The position numbers and the translations under genes are program-made. Shown here in pieces: positions 25,596 through 26,043 of a stretch of 26,043 bases of DNA. The notes below the pieces were generated by a model, which searched no databases, was not told the DNA's origin, and worked only from the letters and a program-made list of their open reading frames with translations. This stretch comes from Pseudolabrys sp. (GTDB lineage: Bacteria > Pseudomonadota > Alphaproteobacteria > Rhizobiales > Xanthobacteraceae), in the NCBI GenBank assembly GCA_019246455.1, contig JAFAQJ010000222.1, forward strand, positions 1-26,043, given 5' to 3'. Within the stretch, counting starts at the first letter, position 1. Each line of letters opens with the position of its first letter.

Positions 25596-25617
25596 GACAG
25601 AGTCAGAAATGCAACAG

Positions 25618-26043
25618 TCATCGCCAAAATGCCGGCGCGGTTTCTTCGAGAATGCCACCAAGCCGCACCGCACCGATACGCTGGGCTAAACCTGTTGTGT
25701 CGTCAGTCTCGACCCCAAGACCGCACAAAGTTGCAGGTCCGCTAGCGGGCTCGAATCGGCTGCCAGGCACTTTGCGAAGAAAGCGTGACAGCGGTTCGTC
25801 CTTCGCCATGCCAATGACCGATTGGAAGTCACCGGTCATGCCGACGTCGGAAATGAATGCGGTGCCGGCCGGCAGAATGCGGTGGTCGGCGGTCGGCGCG
25901 TGCGTATGGGTCCCGATCACGAGCGACGCGCGGCCATCGGCGAAATAACCCATCGCCTGTTTTTCGGTGGTCGCCTCGCAGTGGAGGTCGATCACAATCG
26001 CGTCGGCACCAGTGCCGAGCGGACATGCCTCGAGCTCGCGCTC
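25618..26043 (-). CDS. YmdB-family metallophosphoesterase (3' part)
   Basis: The 141 C-terminal residues of a TIGR00282/YmdB-type phosphoesterase; the 5' end lies beyond the right edge. Visible motifs are IVIDLHCEATTEKQAMGYFADGR given in two parts as IVIDLHCEATTEK and AMGYFADGRASLVIGTHTH, then PTADHRILPAGTAFISDVGM and GMAKDEPLSRFL. The GTHTH histidines are part of the dimetal site of this calcineurin-like fold. Characterised members hydrolyse 2',3'-cyclic nucleotides. Its position upstream of yebC is conserved in alphaproteobacteria. Confidence 0.95.
   Translation of the reverse strand, partial: ERELEACPLGTGADAIVIDLHCEATTEKQAMGYFADGRASLVIGTHTHAPTADHRILPAGTAFISDVGMTGDFQSVIGMAKDEPLSRFLRKVPGSRFEPASGPATLCGLGVETDDTTGLAQRIGAVRLGGILEETAPAFWR

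Overview
The window is a GC-rich, densely coded stretch of an alphaproteobacterial chromosome, most likely from a Hyphomicrobiales (Rhizobiales) member near Bradyrhizobium/Xanthobacteraceae. The evidence is the ymdB...yebC...ruvCAB-ybgC...tolQRAB-pal-cpoB-tilS-ftsH gene order, a DUF2852 gene, and the protein sequences. No tRNA, rRNA, CRISPR array or insertion sequence was seen.

Left accessory block (1-6272): a partial glcD-type FAD oxidase, a secreted cytochrome c2, a TetR regulator with a palindrome just upstream, a TPP-dependent acetolactate-synthase-like enzyme, a glucose-dehydrogenase-like Zn enzyme, a divergently transcribed MFS exporter, and a conserved hypothetical protein that meets the exporter tail to tail.

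Envelope block (6317-14816, all minus strand): tolQ-tolR-tolA-tolB-pal ends at an intrinsic terminator (10713-10735). cpoB(ybgF)-tilS-ftsH follows and ends at a second terminator (6317-6347). Together these encode the Tol-Pal envelope-constriction machine, tRNA-Ile lysidine synthetase and the membrane protease FtsH.

Inserted block (14817-16947): between ybgC and tolQ lie ogt, a second TetR gene and DUF2852. There is a 9-bp-arm palindrome on the tetR start codon and another AT-rich palindrome ahead of DUF2852.

Recombination block (16990-19607): ruvC-ruvA-ruvB-ybgC with 4-8 base overlaps, a translationally coupled Holliday-junction resolution operon.

Right block (19654-26043): mgtE with a terminator-like hairpin in its leader, a divergent FAD monooxygenase followed by the decayed remnant of an LVIVD-repeat protein gene, a DMT-family permease, yebC, a poorly characterised 399-residue protein that looks like a degenerate methyltransferase head on a pyruvyl-transferase-like tail, and the 3' part of a YmdB-family phosphoesterase.

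Most of the window is conserved core. The parts worth a second look are the regulatory palindromes, the mgtE leader, the LVIVD gene remnant, the genes inserted into the ruv-tol cluster and the unassigned 24311-25510 gene. I saw no clear new defence or mobile system.
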